A DNA stretch of 64,000 bases, from contig CAKOND010000006.1 of assembly GCA_934096945.1 (NCBI GenBank), positions 3,879 to 67,878 on the forward strand, in the 5' to 3' direction. The DNA comes from an uncultured Bacilli bacterium (GTDB taxonomy: Bacteria > Bacillota_I > Bacilli_A > RF39 > UBA660). The notes under the pieces were generated by a model. The model saw only the letters and a list, made by a program, of their open reading frames with translations. It had not been told where the DNA came from and ran no database searches. A program made the position numbers and the translations under genes. Position 1 is the stretch's first letter, and every line of letters starts with the position of its first letter. Shown here in pieces: positions 26,222-35,252 of the stretch.

Positions 26222-27785
26222 ACATAAAACCTCCTCCAGTGTTATTAGTACTTAATGTTACTAATATTGTAATTGAAACAAGCACAGCTAACATAAATAC
26301 TCTCACTATAGTAGGTAACTTATTCAACTTGTCTCTAACTGGTCCTTTTCTTTGAATTAAGCTAACTACAAACATTAGCACTACACCACAAACTATAATA
26401 ATCAAAGCAGATTTACTCGCAAATGGCAATAAATTTTTTAATGATGTAGGTATTGTATGTTCTGTAAATATTCTTTTCCATAATCCTAAGCCATTTTTTA
26501 GACCATTAGCCTCAGGTAGTACTTTAATAAATGTCACTAAAATAAATGTTCTTATTACTTGAATACATCTCCATATTGGTCCACCAATTTTTAACTTTGT
26601 TTTAATCCAATTATAAACCGGTTCCATCCACATTGAAAATATAATAAAAAATCCATTTAATCCGCCCCATGCTATATATCCCCAATTGGCACCATGCCAT
26701 AATCCTGTAGTAAGCCATACTACTACTAATGCAATACTGGCTGGTAAGTTTTTTCCTACAAATTTACCAAATTTTTGAGAAATATTTTTTCCTAAATTTG
26801 TATTCCATTTTGAAACTGCTATAGGATAATATATGTATGATTTAAACCAATTTCCTAAACTTATATGCCATCTTCGCCAATATTCTGCTATAGATTTAGA
26901 AAAGTAAGGACGTTCAAAATTTTCTGTTAATTCAATTCCCATTATTTGACATAAACCACATATTATGTCCATATAACCAGAAAAATCTGCATAAATTTGC
27001 ACACTATACATAAATATCCCAATTAAAACAGTTATTCCAGCATATTCATTATAATTTATAAACACATCAATAACGTAACTTGATAATAAGTCAGCTATTG
27101 CTACTTTCTTAAAAAATCCCCATATCATTCTTTGTACACCATAAAGCCAATGATTATAATCAAATTCATGTGAAGTAAACAATTGAGTAGATAACTGATT
27201 ATAATTACTTATTGGGCCTTGTGTAATTTGAGGAAAAAATGATGTGAAAAGCAATAATTTCAAAGGATTTTTGCAAGCTTCATTTTTATCCCAATAGACA
27301 TCTATGAGATAACCCATGGTTTGAAAGGTATAAAATGATATACCCAAAGGAACAATTAAAGATAAACTGTTTATTTTGTTTCCTTTACCAATTAAAGCAA
27401 TAATTGAATTAAATTGTTCTATAGCAAAATTTGAATATTTGAATACACATAATATTCCAAAATTGAGTAATAAAGTTCCAATTAAAATTAATTTTTTTCT
27501 ACCCTTTGACCTTGCTTTGATGATTTTTTTCTCATCGGCAGTAATATCTTTTTTATCTTTTAAATAATTTTTTGTTTTTAAACTTATTTTTTCTATCCAT
27601 ATTGCACTAAACCAACTTGAAAATGACGTAATTAATATATAAATAGAATTTTCTATTCCAGCAAAAGCATAAAAGATTAAACTAAATATAAGTAATACAA
27701 ACCACTGAACTTTTTTTGGAAGTAGAAAATAACATATTAACAAAGCTAGACAAAATAGAAGAAACTTGAAAGATATCAGAGACAT
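26208..27785 (-). CDS. MBOAT acyltransferase, DltB/AlgI-like
   Basis: Polytopic membrane-bound O-acyltransferase that passes an acyl group across the membrane. The family core is visible: DFSGYMDI near 267, WRRWHISLGNWF with His307, and the catalytic His364 in GLWHGANWG. The protein is 525 residues, longer than usual because of a charged loop (~70-100) and extra C-terminal helices. It starts four bases after the carrier-protein gene and overlaps the DltD-like gene. With the adenylating enzyme, carrier protein and SGNH protein it completes a dlt-like machine. Confidence 0.88.
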   Translation of the reverse strand: MSLISFKFLLFCLALLICYFLLPKKVQWFVLLIFSLIFYAFAGIENSIYILITSFSSWFSAIWIEKISLKTKNYLKDKKDITADEKKIIKARSKGRKKLILIGTLLLNFGILCVFKYSNFAIEQFNSIIALIGKGNKINSLSLIVPLGISFYTFQTMGYLIDVYWDKNEACKNPLKLLLFTSFFPQITQGPISNYNQLSTQLFTSHEFDYNHWLYGVQRMIWGFFKKVAIADLLSSYVIDVFINYNEYAGITVLIGIFMYSVQIYADFSGYMDIICGLCQIMGIELTENFERPYFSKSIAEYWRRWHISLGNWFKSYIYYPIAVSKWNTNLGKNISQKFGKFVGKNLPASIALVVVWLTTGLWHGANWGYIAWGGLNGFFIIFSMWMEPVYNWIKTKLKIGGPIWRCIQVIRTFILVTFIKVLPEANGLKNGLGLWKRIFTEHTIPTSLKNLLPFASKSALIIIVCGVVLMFVVSLIQRKGPVRDKLNKLPTIVRVFMLAVLVSITILVTLSTNNTGGGFMYAQF

Positions 27786-27788
27786 ATA

Positions 27789-28019
27789 TTATTCCTCATT
27801 TTGAATTTTTTGAATCATATTCCACATAGCCTCTGCACTATTAAAATTTTCAGGTATTAAATACTTAGGACTAATTTGTATATCAAATGCATCAGATATT
27901 TCTGCTACTAAATTGACAATACTAAATGAATCTAAAAGTTTGTCATCTATTAACTTTGTTTCCTTTTGATAATCTATGTCTGGGTTAATTTCTATTAAAA
28001 TTTCGATAAGTTTTTCCAT
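27789..28019 (-). CDS. Acyl/peptidyl carrier protein, DltC-like
   Basis: A 76-residue carrier protein. The phosphopantetheine attachment serine lies in LLDSFSIVNLVAEI (DSxxxxxL core), about residue 31-32. Four-helix length and acidic character fit DltC or other ACPs. It lies between the adenylating enzyme gene (15-base gap) and the MBOAT gene (3-base gap), so it should carry the activated residue between them. AGGAAATG-type spacing precedes the start. Assignment as the carrier of this cassette is strong; the cargo is unknown. Confidence 0.85.
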   Translation of the reverse strand: MEKLIEILIEINPDIDYQKETKLIDDKLLDSFSIVNLVAEISDAFDIQISPKYLIPENFNSAEAMWNMIQKIQNEE

Positions 28020-28034
28020 AATTCATTTCCTTTC

Positions 28035-29501
28035 TTATAAACTTTTCTTTAATTCCTGGCGATTTATTTTACCATTGGCATTTAATGGTAATTTTTCATA
28101 TATTTTAACTTTACTAGGAATCATATAGTCTGCTAATCTATTTTTAAGTAGACTTCTTATTTCTTGAGAAGTTAAATCCCCATTTATTTCACAAAATAGT
28201 GTAATCATTTCTCTTTTTTCATCATATAAACAACAGCATCTGTTTATTTCTGATAATTTATCACACTCTGCTTCAATTTCTCCAAGTTCTATTCTTCTTC
28301 CCATATGTTTAATTTGAAAATCTTTTCGAGAAACAAAACACAAATTTCCAGCTTCATCATAACGTGCTAAGTCACCAGATTCAAAAATTCTTTTACCATT
28401 TTCTTCAAAGAAAACTTTTGATGTTCTTTCTTCATCGTGATAATAACCAAGAGCTAGTGCAGGACTACTAATAAATATTTCACCAATAGTATCAGAATCT
28501 TTAATTATTTTCTCATTATCTCTTAAAGTAATTTCACAATTTGGCATTGCTTTTCCCATTGGTAAAACATTTATATTATCTAAATTACCAGTAACTTCAT
28601 AATATAAGCAAACCCCAGCAATTTCAGATGAACCATAAAGATTTACAAATTTAACATCTGGTAGATTTTCAAGCCATTTTTTTAAATGTTTTATTGGAAA
28701 TACTTCACCTACAAAAAAAACATTTTTTAAATAAATTGGTTTTACTTCCAAAAAAGTGTTAAGTTTTGAAATTAAACAAAGTATTGATGGTACCAAACAA
28801 ATCCAATTTATTTTTCTCTCATTTAAATAATTAATTAAACCTACAGGCAATATAAATTTTTCAGTAGGTATTAATTCTAACGTTGCAGCATTATATAACG
28901 ATAAGTATAGATCTTTTGCAGCAGCGTCATAAAATAATGGTGCTTGATTACCAATAATAGTATCATCAGTAAATGGATAAAGGCTACTAAAAGCTTTTAG
29001 AAAACTAATCATTCCACCATGACTTTTTAAAACTCCTTTTGGTTTTCCAGTTGAACCAGATGTATAAACCATATACAACGGATCATTTCCACTTAATGGA
29101 GAAAATTCAAAATCAATATTTTCAGATTGTGCACATGTATAAAAATCTACCTTAATATCAAGCTCATTTATTAATTTTTCATCTTCTTCACTTCCTAATA
29201 CTGCAATAGGATCTGCATCGGCAAAAATTGCTTTAAGTTTTTCCTTGGGCAGACTTGCGTCTAATGGAATATAATAATTACCACTTCCTATAACAGATAA
29301 AATTTGGACAAGAGTATCCACACTTCTTCCCGCAAAAATAACAATAGGATTTTTAGTTTGATATTTAATTAATTTACCAGTCATTAATTTTACTTTTGCA
29401 AATAATTCTTTATATGTATATTTTGTATCTTGATCTGCAACAGCTATTTTATCAGATTGATTTTCAACTGCATTTAAAAATATTTCCCATATTGAATTCA
29501 T
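28035..29501 (-). CDS. Adenylate-forming enzyme, DltA-like (amino acid:carrier protein ligase)
   Basis: ANL-superfamily adenylating enzyme. The P-loop motif YTSGSTGKPKGV, the NLYGSSEIAG motif, the GDLARYDEAGNL hinge region and the C-terminal lysine motif (PLNANGKINRQEL) are all present. The layout is close to DltA, which loads D-alanine on DltC. I start at ATG 29501, behind AAAGGAGTGAG; the frame up to 29534 has no ribosome site. It is first in the cassette, 76 bases from mnaA. The amino acid bound cannot be decided by eye. Gene order A-C-B-D differs from canonical dlt (A-B-C-D). Confidence 0.87.
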   Translation of the reverse strand: MNSIWEIFLNAVENQSDKIAVADQDTKYTYKELFAKVKLMTGKLIKYQTKNPIVIFAGRSVDTLVQILSVIGSGNYYIPLDASLPKEKLKAIFADADPIAVLGSEEDEKLINELDIKVDFYTCAQSENIDFEFSPLSGNDPLYMVYTSGSTGKPKGVLKSHGGMISFLKAFSSLYPFTDDTIIGNQAPLFYDAAAKDLYLSLYNAATLELIPTEKFILPVGLINYLNERKINWICLVPSILCLISKLNTFLEVKPIYLKNVFFVGEVFPIKHLKKWLENLPDVKFVNLYGSSEIAGVCLYYEVTGNLDNINVLPMGKAMPNCEITLRDNEKIIKDSDTIGEIFISSPALALGYYHDEERTSKVFFEENGKRIFESGDLARYDEAGNLCFVSRKDFQIKHMGRRIELGEIEAECDKLSEINRCCCLYDEKREMITLFCEINGDLTSQEIRSLLKNRLADYMIPSKVKIYEKLPLNANGKINRQELKKSL

Positions 29502-29577
29502 ATAAATTCTCACTCCTTTACTTAAAGTATACAATAAAAAAATTTTTTTAGCAATACATTCTAATTCGAATTATTGT

Positions 29578-30684
29578 TTAATTTTCAAAATATTTTATTA
29601 TTGCATCTACTATTCTCTCACTTGCATGACCATCCCCATAAGGATTAGATGCTTTACTCATTTTTTCATACTCTTTTTTATCAAGAAGTAATTTTTTAGT
29701 TTCTTCATAAATTACATCTTCATCTGTGCCAACAAGTTTTAAAGTTCCTGCTTTTATACCTTCAGGTCTTTCTGTTGTATCTCTTAAAACTAAAACGGGT
29801 TTTCCTAGGCTTGGTGCTTCTTCTTGTATTCCTCCACTATCAGTTAAAATGATATATGATTTATTTTGAAAATTATGAAAATCAAATACTTCAAGTGGTT
29901 CAATTAATTTAACTCTATCAGCATCACCAAATACTTCATTTGCTACTTCTCTTACCTTTGGATTCATATGAATTGGATAAATAACTTTTACATCACTAAA
30001 TTCATCAACAATTCTTTTAATAGCTCTAAATATATGACGCATTGGCTCACCTAAATTTTCTCTTCGATGAGCAGTAAGTAAAATCATTTTTTCTCCAGGT
30101 TTAATCCAATCAAGTTCTGGATGGGTATAATTTTCATCAACAGTTGTACTCATTGCATCAATTGCAGTATTTCCAGTTATATAAATTTTACTTTCATCAA
30201 TATTTTCTTTAAGCAAATTATTTTTACTTATCTCAGTCGGAGCATAATACATATCACTTAACCTATCAACCATTTGTCTATTCATTTCTTCTGGATATGG
30301 TGAATATTTATCATAAGTTCTAAGTCCAGCTTCAACATGTCCAATAGCAACTTGATTATAAAAAGCTGCTAGTGCCCCTGCAAATGTTGTGGTAGTATCA
30401 CCATGAACTAAAACTATATCAGGTTTAACTTCTTTTATTACCTCTTCAAGCCCAACTAATGCCCTAGTTGTAACGTCCGCAAGACTTTGACCTTGCTTCA
30501 TAATATTTAAATCATAATCTGGTTTAATATCAAAAGTATTTAGCACTTGATCAAGCATTTCTCTATGTTGAGCAGTTACACACACAATACTTTCTATTTC
30601 TTTTCTTCTTTCTAATTCTTTTACTAGAGGTGCCATTTTTATAGCTTCTGGTCTAGTTCCAAATATACTCATTACTTTAATCAT
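29578..30684 (-). CDS. mnaA: UDP-N-acetylglucosamine 2-epimerase (non-hydrolysing)
   Basis: Converts UDP-GlcNAc to UDP-ManNAc, the second sugar of the wall teichoic acid linkage unit. Family motifs are clear: FGTRPEAIKMAPL at the start, HVEAGLRTYDKYSPYPEEMNR, TAHRRENLGEP, and LTDSGGIQEEAPSLGKPVLVLRDTTERPEG. Length 368 residues is standard. With TagO (45.3 kb) and the TagA-type transferase (33.4 kb) it completes the GlcNAc-ManNAc linkage path. Its last 115 or so coding bases are duplicated at 25076-25190 on the far side of the dlt-like cassette. Also called wecB. Confidence 0.96.
   Translation of the reverse strand: MIKVMSIFGTRPEAIKMAPLVKELERRKEIESIVCVTAQHREMLDQVLNTFDIKPDYDLNIMKQGQSLADVTTRALVGLEEVIKEVKPDIVLVHGDTTTTFAGALAAFYNQVAIGHVEAGLRTYDKYSPYPEEMNRQMVDRLSDMYYAPTEISKNNLLKENIDESKIYITGNTAIDAMSTTVDENYTHPELDWIKPGEKMILLTAHRRENLGEPMRHIFRAIKRIVDEFSDVKVIYPIHMNPKVREVANEVFGDADRVKLIEPLEVFDFHNFQNKSYIILTDSGGIQEEAPSLGKPVLVLRDTTERPEGIKAGTLKLVGTDEDVIYEETKKLLLDKKEYEKMSKASNPYGDGHASERIVDAIIKYFEN
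29598..29712 (-). repeat. 115-bp direct repeat, right copy (inside mnaA)
   Basis: Part of the intact epimerase gene; 114 of 115 bases equal 25076-25190. Homology stops abruptly at both ends, as expected for recombination joints. Confidence 0.93.
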
Positions 30685-30778
30685 TTAAAACACTTCTTTC
30701 TATTATATAATTTTGTCTTTTCTTATGTTCTATGCATTTTCGAAAAATTGTTAAAAATAGCATTATTATCTGGTATAA

Positions 30779-32188
30779 TTAAAATCTAAAATATATAAAT
30801 GGATTATATGAATTACTTACCAAGAACATAACAGAAATTCCGAACAAAACTCCAAGAATTAAATCCTCAATTAAAGTAAGTACTATTCCATTTGATTTAT
30901 CAACTTTTGTTTTAAACCATTTATCAATTGGCAATGATAAAAATATTCCCAATATAATATAAGGTATAGTAGAAATAAGAATAGCATTATTATTAAACAA
31001 AGTGATAAAACTACTATTATTAAAACTAAACATTTTTTTAATTACTAATATTAAGTCATTTATATTTTCAACTCTAAATATTACCCAACCTAACGTTATA
31101 AAAAATAAAGAATATAGTATTTTTAAAACTTTTGGTAATTTTTCAATATACTTGCCAGTAAACAGCTTTTCAATTAATAGTAAAATAGCATAATATAATC
31201 CCCATAAAATAAAATTATAGCTTGCTCCATGCCATATACCAGTTAATAACCATACAATAAAAATATTTCTAATAAACTTTATTTTACTAACACGATTTCC
31301 TCCAAGAGGAATATAAACATAATCTCTAAAGAAAGTTGATAAAGAAATATGCCATCTTCTCCAAAAATCAGTAATACTAGTTGCTATATATGGATAATTA
31401 AAGTTTTCTAAAAAATTAAAGCCAAACATTTTTCCTAAGCCGATAGCCATATCACTATATCCTGAAAAATCAAAATATATTTGAAGCGTATAACAAACAG
31501 CTGCAACCCATAAAATATTACTTCCATAAGAAGAATAATTATTATAAACATAATCGCAAAAAATTGCTACATTATTTGCTACAATGACTTTTTTTGCAAG
31601 TCCCCAAATAAATCTCTTGAAGCCAGATATAAAGCCATCTAAGGTGGTTTTTCTATCACTAATTTCTTTTTCTACTGTCTCATATCTAACAATCGGACCA
31701 GCAATTAATTGAGGAAAAAATGAAACATATAAAAGTAATCTAAAATAATTTTTTTGAACTCCAACTTTACCCCAATACAAATCTATAACATAAGATAATA
31801 TTTGAAAAGTATAAAAACTAATACCTATTGGTAAAACTAGTTTTGTTAAACCAATATTTGTTTTAAATACACTATTAATAATTCCAATACTAAAATCTAA
31901 ATATTTAAATATGAATAAATTTAATAAGATGAGTATTACGCTAATTACTAAAAATAATTTACTTTTCTTTTTATCATTTCTATATTTATCAATTAATAAT
32001 CCAAACACATAAGCAATTAATACCGTAATAAGCATTAAAAATATATATTTAGGTTCTCCCCATGAATAAAAGATTAGTGAAAAAATTAATAAAATTATAT
32101 TCCTATACTTAATATTCTTAATTGGAAAATATAAAATTAATAAAAGTGTTAAAAACATAAATATAAATGTTGTACTACTAAATAACAT
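30779..32188 (-). CDS. MBOAT O-acyltransferase, AlgI-like
   Basis: Second MBOAT of the locus, 469 residues and about eleven membrane helices. Conserved core: IYFDFSGYSDMAIGLGKMFG, WRRWHISLSTFFRDYVYIPLGGN (His280), and catalytic His320 in TGIWHGASYN. The PLGGN motif and length are typical of AlgI-type polysaccharide O-acetylases. It follows the DHHW-family gene by nine bases, and those two form the usual MBOAT/SGNH pair for O-acetylating a secreted polymer. This pair is distinct from the dlt-like MBOAT at 26208, so the strain carries two acyl-decoration modules. Confidence 0.9.
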   Translation of the reverse strand: MLFSSTTFIFMFLTLLLILYFPIKNIKYRNIILLIFSLIFYSWGEPKYIFLMLITVLIAYVFGLLIDKYRNDKKKSKLFLVISVILILLNLFIFKYLDFSIGIINSVFKTNIGLTKLVLPIGISFYTFQILSYVIDLYWGKVGVQKNYFRLLLYVSFFPQLIAGPIVRYETVEKEISDRKTTLDGFISGFKRFIWGLAKKVIVANNVAIFCDYVYNNYSSYGSNILWVAAVCYTLQIYFDFSGYSDMAIGLGKMFGFNFLENFNYPYIATSITDFWRRWHISLSTFFRDYVYIPLGGNRVSKIKFIRNIFIVWLLTGIWHGASYNFILWGLYYAILLLIEKLFTGKYIEKLPKVLKILYSLFFITLGWVIFRVENINDLILVIKKMFSFNNSSFITLFNNNAILISTIPYIILGIFLSLPIDKWFKTKVDKSNGIVLTLIEDLILGVLFGISVMFLVSNSYNPFIYFRF

Positions 32189-32197
32189 AATTGCCTC

Positions 32198-33373
32198 CTA
32201 ATTAACCATAAACTCATCCATTACATAAAAGTCTACATTTCCTATAAATAAAACTTTATTAATATTATACTTTTCTTTATAATATTGAAAATCAAAATCC
32301 TTTTGCATATAATACTTATAATTTCTCAAATCAATGGATATTGTTGTATTATATTTTTCAGCCAACAATTTTAATATTGCATTATCATAAGATTCACCAA
32401 TTACAAGTAAATTATCTTTAGAATCACTATTATTATTTTTAAATATTACTTCTCCATCATCCCAACCATAAAAATTACCATAAGTAATATTTAGGTCAGT
32501 AGTATTATTAAAAAATTCAGCTTGAGCACCATAGTCTTTTTTCTCACCATTAACAGTAATATCTAAATTACTAAAATTAAATTTATAAGCACAAAAATCA
32601 TCTTTCATAATTCTATTAAAAACAGATGCACTTGCTTTTGACCCACTAAAACTTTTACTTAAACAAATCTCATCAGCATACTTAACTGGATTACTTATAT
32701 TCATTAAATCCAAAACTTCAGTATAGGCTTTATATGAACCCTTATAGTTCCAATGATGATCAGTTTTATAAAAATATTCTTTAAAATCTTCAAAGTTATC
32801 AATTTCAAACTTAGAATCTTTAATATTATTTAATCTTTTTTGAAGATATTCAAAAATATCAATTTTTTTACCAGTTTTAAAGTTTATATCTGTATCTTTT
32901 TCTATATAATATAAATATACATCAACATCTTTATTCTTATTTGCAAAAGAATTATAGTTTTCAATTTTTTTATCTAAATATTGAGATATATTATTTAAAT
33001 CTCTATAATAATAAACCAAATTTTCAGGACCATAAAAATTAACATCGCCTGCATTTAGGTAATCTAAATCATGTTTTTTATAATATAAATCAACATACGC
33101 TTTTAATGTTAAACCTTTTATATAATTGTTACCTTTTTTTAATCTTGAAGACAATATAACTTGATCAGATAACGTGTTTTCTATATTTTTTTGTATACTC
33201 CCATCAACATACTTTTTTAAAGAAATTGAATCATATTTATTTGCATACCGATTTTCCATTTCAATAATTTCATCTGGTCTAACAAAAGACCTTATTAAAC
33301 TAAATAAAATATATATAAAAATACATATCAAGAACATTATGTTAATTAATTGTTTGATCTTTACTTTATTCAT
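32198..33373 (-). CDS. DHHW-family (AlgJ/AlgX-like) exported protein, MBOAT partner
   Basis: One N-terminal membrane helix (residues ~10-28), then an extracytoplasmic domain. The hallmark DHHWNYKGSYKAY motif lies near residue 210, and a Ser-containing VIGESYDNA block near 320 gives an SGNH-like nucleophile. Such proteins take the acyl group from an MBOAT and place it on polysaccharide. It lies directly before the AlgI-like MBOAT gene, which supports the pairing. Length 391 residues fits the family. The final acceptor polymer is inferred to be the product of this locus. Confidence 0.85.
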   Translation of the reverse strand: MNKVKIKQLINIMFLICIFIYILFSLIRSFVRPDEIIEMENRYANKYDSISLKKYVDGSIQKNIENTLSDQVILSSRLKKGNNYIKGLTLKAYVDLYYKKHDLDYLNAGDVNFYGPENLVYYYRDLNNISQYLDKKIENYNSFANKNKDVDVYLYYIEKDTDINFKTGKKIDIFEYLQKRLNNIKDSKFEIDNFEDFKEYFYKTDHHWNYKGSYKAYTEVLDLMNISNPVKYADEICLSKSFSGSKASASVFNRIMKDDFCAYKFNFSNLDITVNGEKKDYGAQAEFFNNTTDLNITYGNFYGWDDGEVIFKNNNSDSKDNLLVIGESYDNAILKLLAEKYNTTISIDLRNYKYYMQKDFDFQYYKEKYNINKVLFIGNVDFYVMDEFMVN

Positions 33374-33416
33374 TTCATTTTCCTCTATTTTCTTTAATAA
33401 CTTTATAAATTATAAT

Positions 33417-34127
33417 CTATTTTTCTTTTTTTATTTTTAATATAAATTTAACATTATTATTCCAAAATCTTTTTAATCTTTTAGGTTCACACATAATTCT
33501 ATACAGCCATTCTAAATTTAATTTTATAAATATTTTAGGGGCTCTTTTTTTAGTACCACTTAAAACATCAAATGAACCACCAACACCAATGAATATTCCT
33601 TTCTCAAAATCTTTTAAATGCTTATAAATTAATTTTTCTTGATAAGGAATTCCCAAAGCAACCATGATTACATCAGGTTTAGCTTTTTTAATATTTTCAA
33701 ATTCTTTATCTTTATCTTCAATGTATCCATTTGTAGCACCTACTAGTTTTATTCCAGAATATTTTTCTTCAATAACTTTCTTCATTCCATCTATAACTTC
33801 TTGTTTACTACCAAACAAATAAACTTTTTTCTTTAATTGTGATGCTTCATGTAACAAATATTCTGCAATGTCTACCCCCGCAATTCTTTCTGTCACAGGA
33901 ATATCAAGCGTTTTACAAGCCTTAACAATAGCGATTCCATCAGGAACTACACTGTTATTTTTATCTAGTAACATCTTACTTACTTCTTCATCAGTTTCAG
34001 CCATCGTTAACGTTTCTGGATTAGCAGTTATGATAAACTTCTTTTCATTATTTTCTAAATACTCTTTTAACAAATTAAAATATTCTTTCTCACTTTTTTC
34101 ATATATTATTTTTAAATATTTTTTCAT
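33417..34127 (-). CDS. tagA: WecG/TagA/CpsF family (GT26) glycosyltransferase
   Basis: GT26 transferase; TagA adds ManNAc to GlcNAc-PP-undecaprenol in wall teichoic acid synthesis. Visible family blocks are ITANPETL near residue 33, VPDGIAIVKA with the catalytic Asp, GVDIAEYL, VYLFGSKQEV, and VALGIPYQEKLI followed by GVGGSFDVLSG and RAPKIFIKLNLEWLYR. Length 236 residues fits. The presence of mnaA and tagO in the same locus makes the ManNAc role likely. It overlaps the GT4 gene by four bases. The symbol is given in the sense of this pathway. Confidence 0.88.
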   Translation of the reverse strand: MKKYLKIIYEKSEKEYFNLLKEYLENNEKKFIITANPETLTMAETDEEVSKMLLDKNNSVVPDGIAIVKACKTLDIPVTERIAGVDIAEYLLHEASQLKKKVYLFGSKQEVIDGMKKVIEEKYSGIKLVGATNGYIEDKDKEFENIKKAKPDVIMVALGIPYQEKLIYKHLKDFEKGIFIGVGGSFDVLSGTKKRAPKIFIKLNLEWLYRIMCEPKRLKRFWNNNVKFILKIKKEK

Positions 34128-35242
34128 TTTTCATCCTCCAACAAGTTCATCCATTTTTGCTTTACTTCATCCATTGAATACTTTTTGCAAGTATTTAAAG
34201 TCTGTCCAGCAAGTTTTTTTAATCTTTCAGAATCTTTAAATAATTTAATAATTTCTTTTGCCATATCTTGGCTGTTTCGATCACTTATTAAAACACCATT
34301 ATTTTCATTAATTATTTCACGGGCACCAGAAGCACAATCAAATGCGACACAAGGAAGTCCGTAACTCATTGCTTCAATTAAGACAAGCCCAAAACTTTCG
34401 GTATAAGAAGTCATAACATATAATTTCGATTCTAAATAAAAATTTTTTATTTCTGATTGAGATAAAAATCCTGTTAATATCACTTTACCATTTAATCCAT
34501 AATTATCAATTTTTTCTTTTATCAATGGCATTTGATTTCCATCACCTATTAAATACAATTTTGAATCATCAATTTCATTATTCACTAATTTAAAAACATC
34601 AATCAAATCTACAAACCCTTTTTCTTTTGAAAACCTTCCAACTGCAACAATGTTATTTTTATTTAATTTACTTTTTTCTTTAGGAATAAAATCAATAGTA
34701 TTTGGTATATATACAACTTTTATACGGGATAATTTGTCATAATAATCTTTTAATTCACTTGAAACTACTACTAAAAAGTCAAAATTATTTACAGACTTTA
34801 AAAGTTTATTTACATATTTCATATCATTATTATGATAATTATGTTCAGTGGCTATTTTTACTATATGCTTTTTTGCATATTTTCCAACTAATTTACTATG
34901 AAATTCTCTAGTAGTAATAATGTAATCACTTTCTATGTTTTTTATAGCTTTTATGTTTAAAATCTTCTTCAATAATAGTATTTTAACAGCCTTAAAACCT
35001 TCTTTAAAAGTTTTTAAAAGTTTTTTGTTTTTTAAACAATTTTTAAAATCTTCTTTATTAGGCATACTATTTATTAAATACCTAATTTTAATTTTTTCAC
35101 TAAATTCAAAAGCTGGTTTACTTTTATATGTAACTACTAACTCAATATCATAGTCGTCTTCAAGCATTTTACATAATGAAGATATATACTTTTCTACTCC
35201 TCCAAAATTCAAATGTAAAGCTAAGATGGTTATTTTTTTCAT
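34124..35242 (-). CDS. Family 4 (GT-B) glycosyltransferase
   Basis: GT-B transferase of the GT4 family, 372 residues. It starts with LHLNFGGVEKYI, the GGxE-type glycine loop, and has the C-terminal donor site GRFSKEKGFVDLIDVF, LIGDGNQM, and ESFGLVLIEAMSYGLP with the E-x7-E motif. It probably extends the lipid-linked repeat unit with one sugar, unknown which. It is co-transcribed with the TagA-type gene (ATGA overlap) and lies ten bases after the acyltransferase-3 gene. Confidence 0.9.
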   Translation of the reverse strand: MKKITILALHLNFGGVEKYISSLCKMLEDDYDIELVVTYKSKPAFEFSEKIKIRYLINSMPNKEDFKNCLKNKKLLKTFKEGFKAVKILLLKKILNIKAIKNIESDYIITTREFHSKLVGKYAKKHIVKIATEHNYHNNDMKYVNKLLKSVNNFDFLVVVSSELKDYYDKLSRIKVVYIPNTIDFIPKEKSKLNKNNIVAVGRFSKEKGFVDLIDVFKLVNNEIDDSKLYLIGDGNQMPLIKEKIDNYGLNGKVILTGFLSQSEIKNFYLESKLYVMTSYTESFGLVLIEAMSYGLPCVAFDCASGAREIINENNGVLISDRNSQDMAKEIIKLFKDSERLKKLAGQTLNTCKKYSMDEVKQKWMNLLEDEK

Positions 35243-35252
35243 ATCTACTCCT

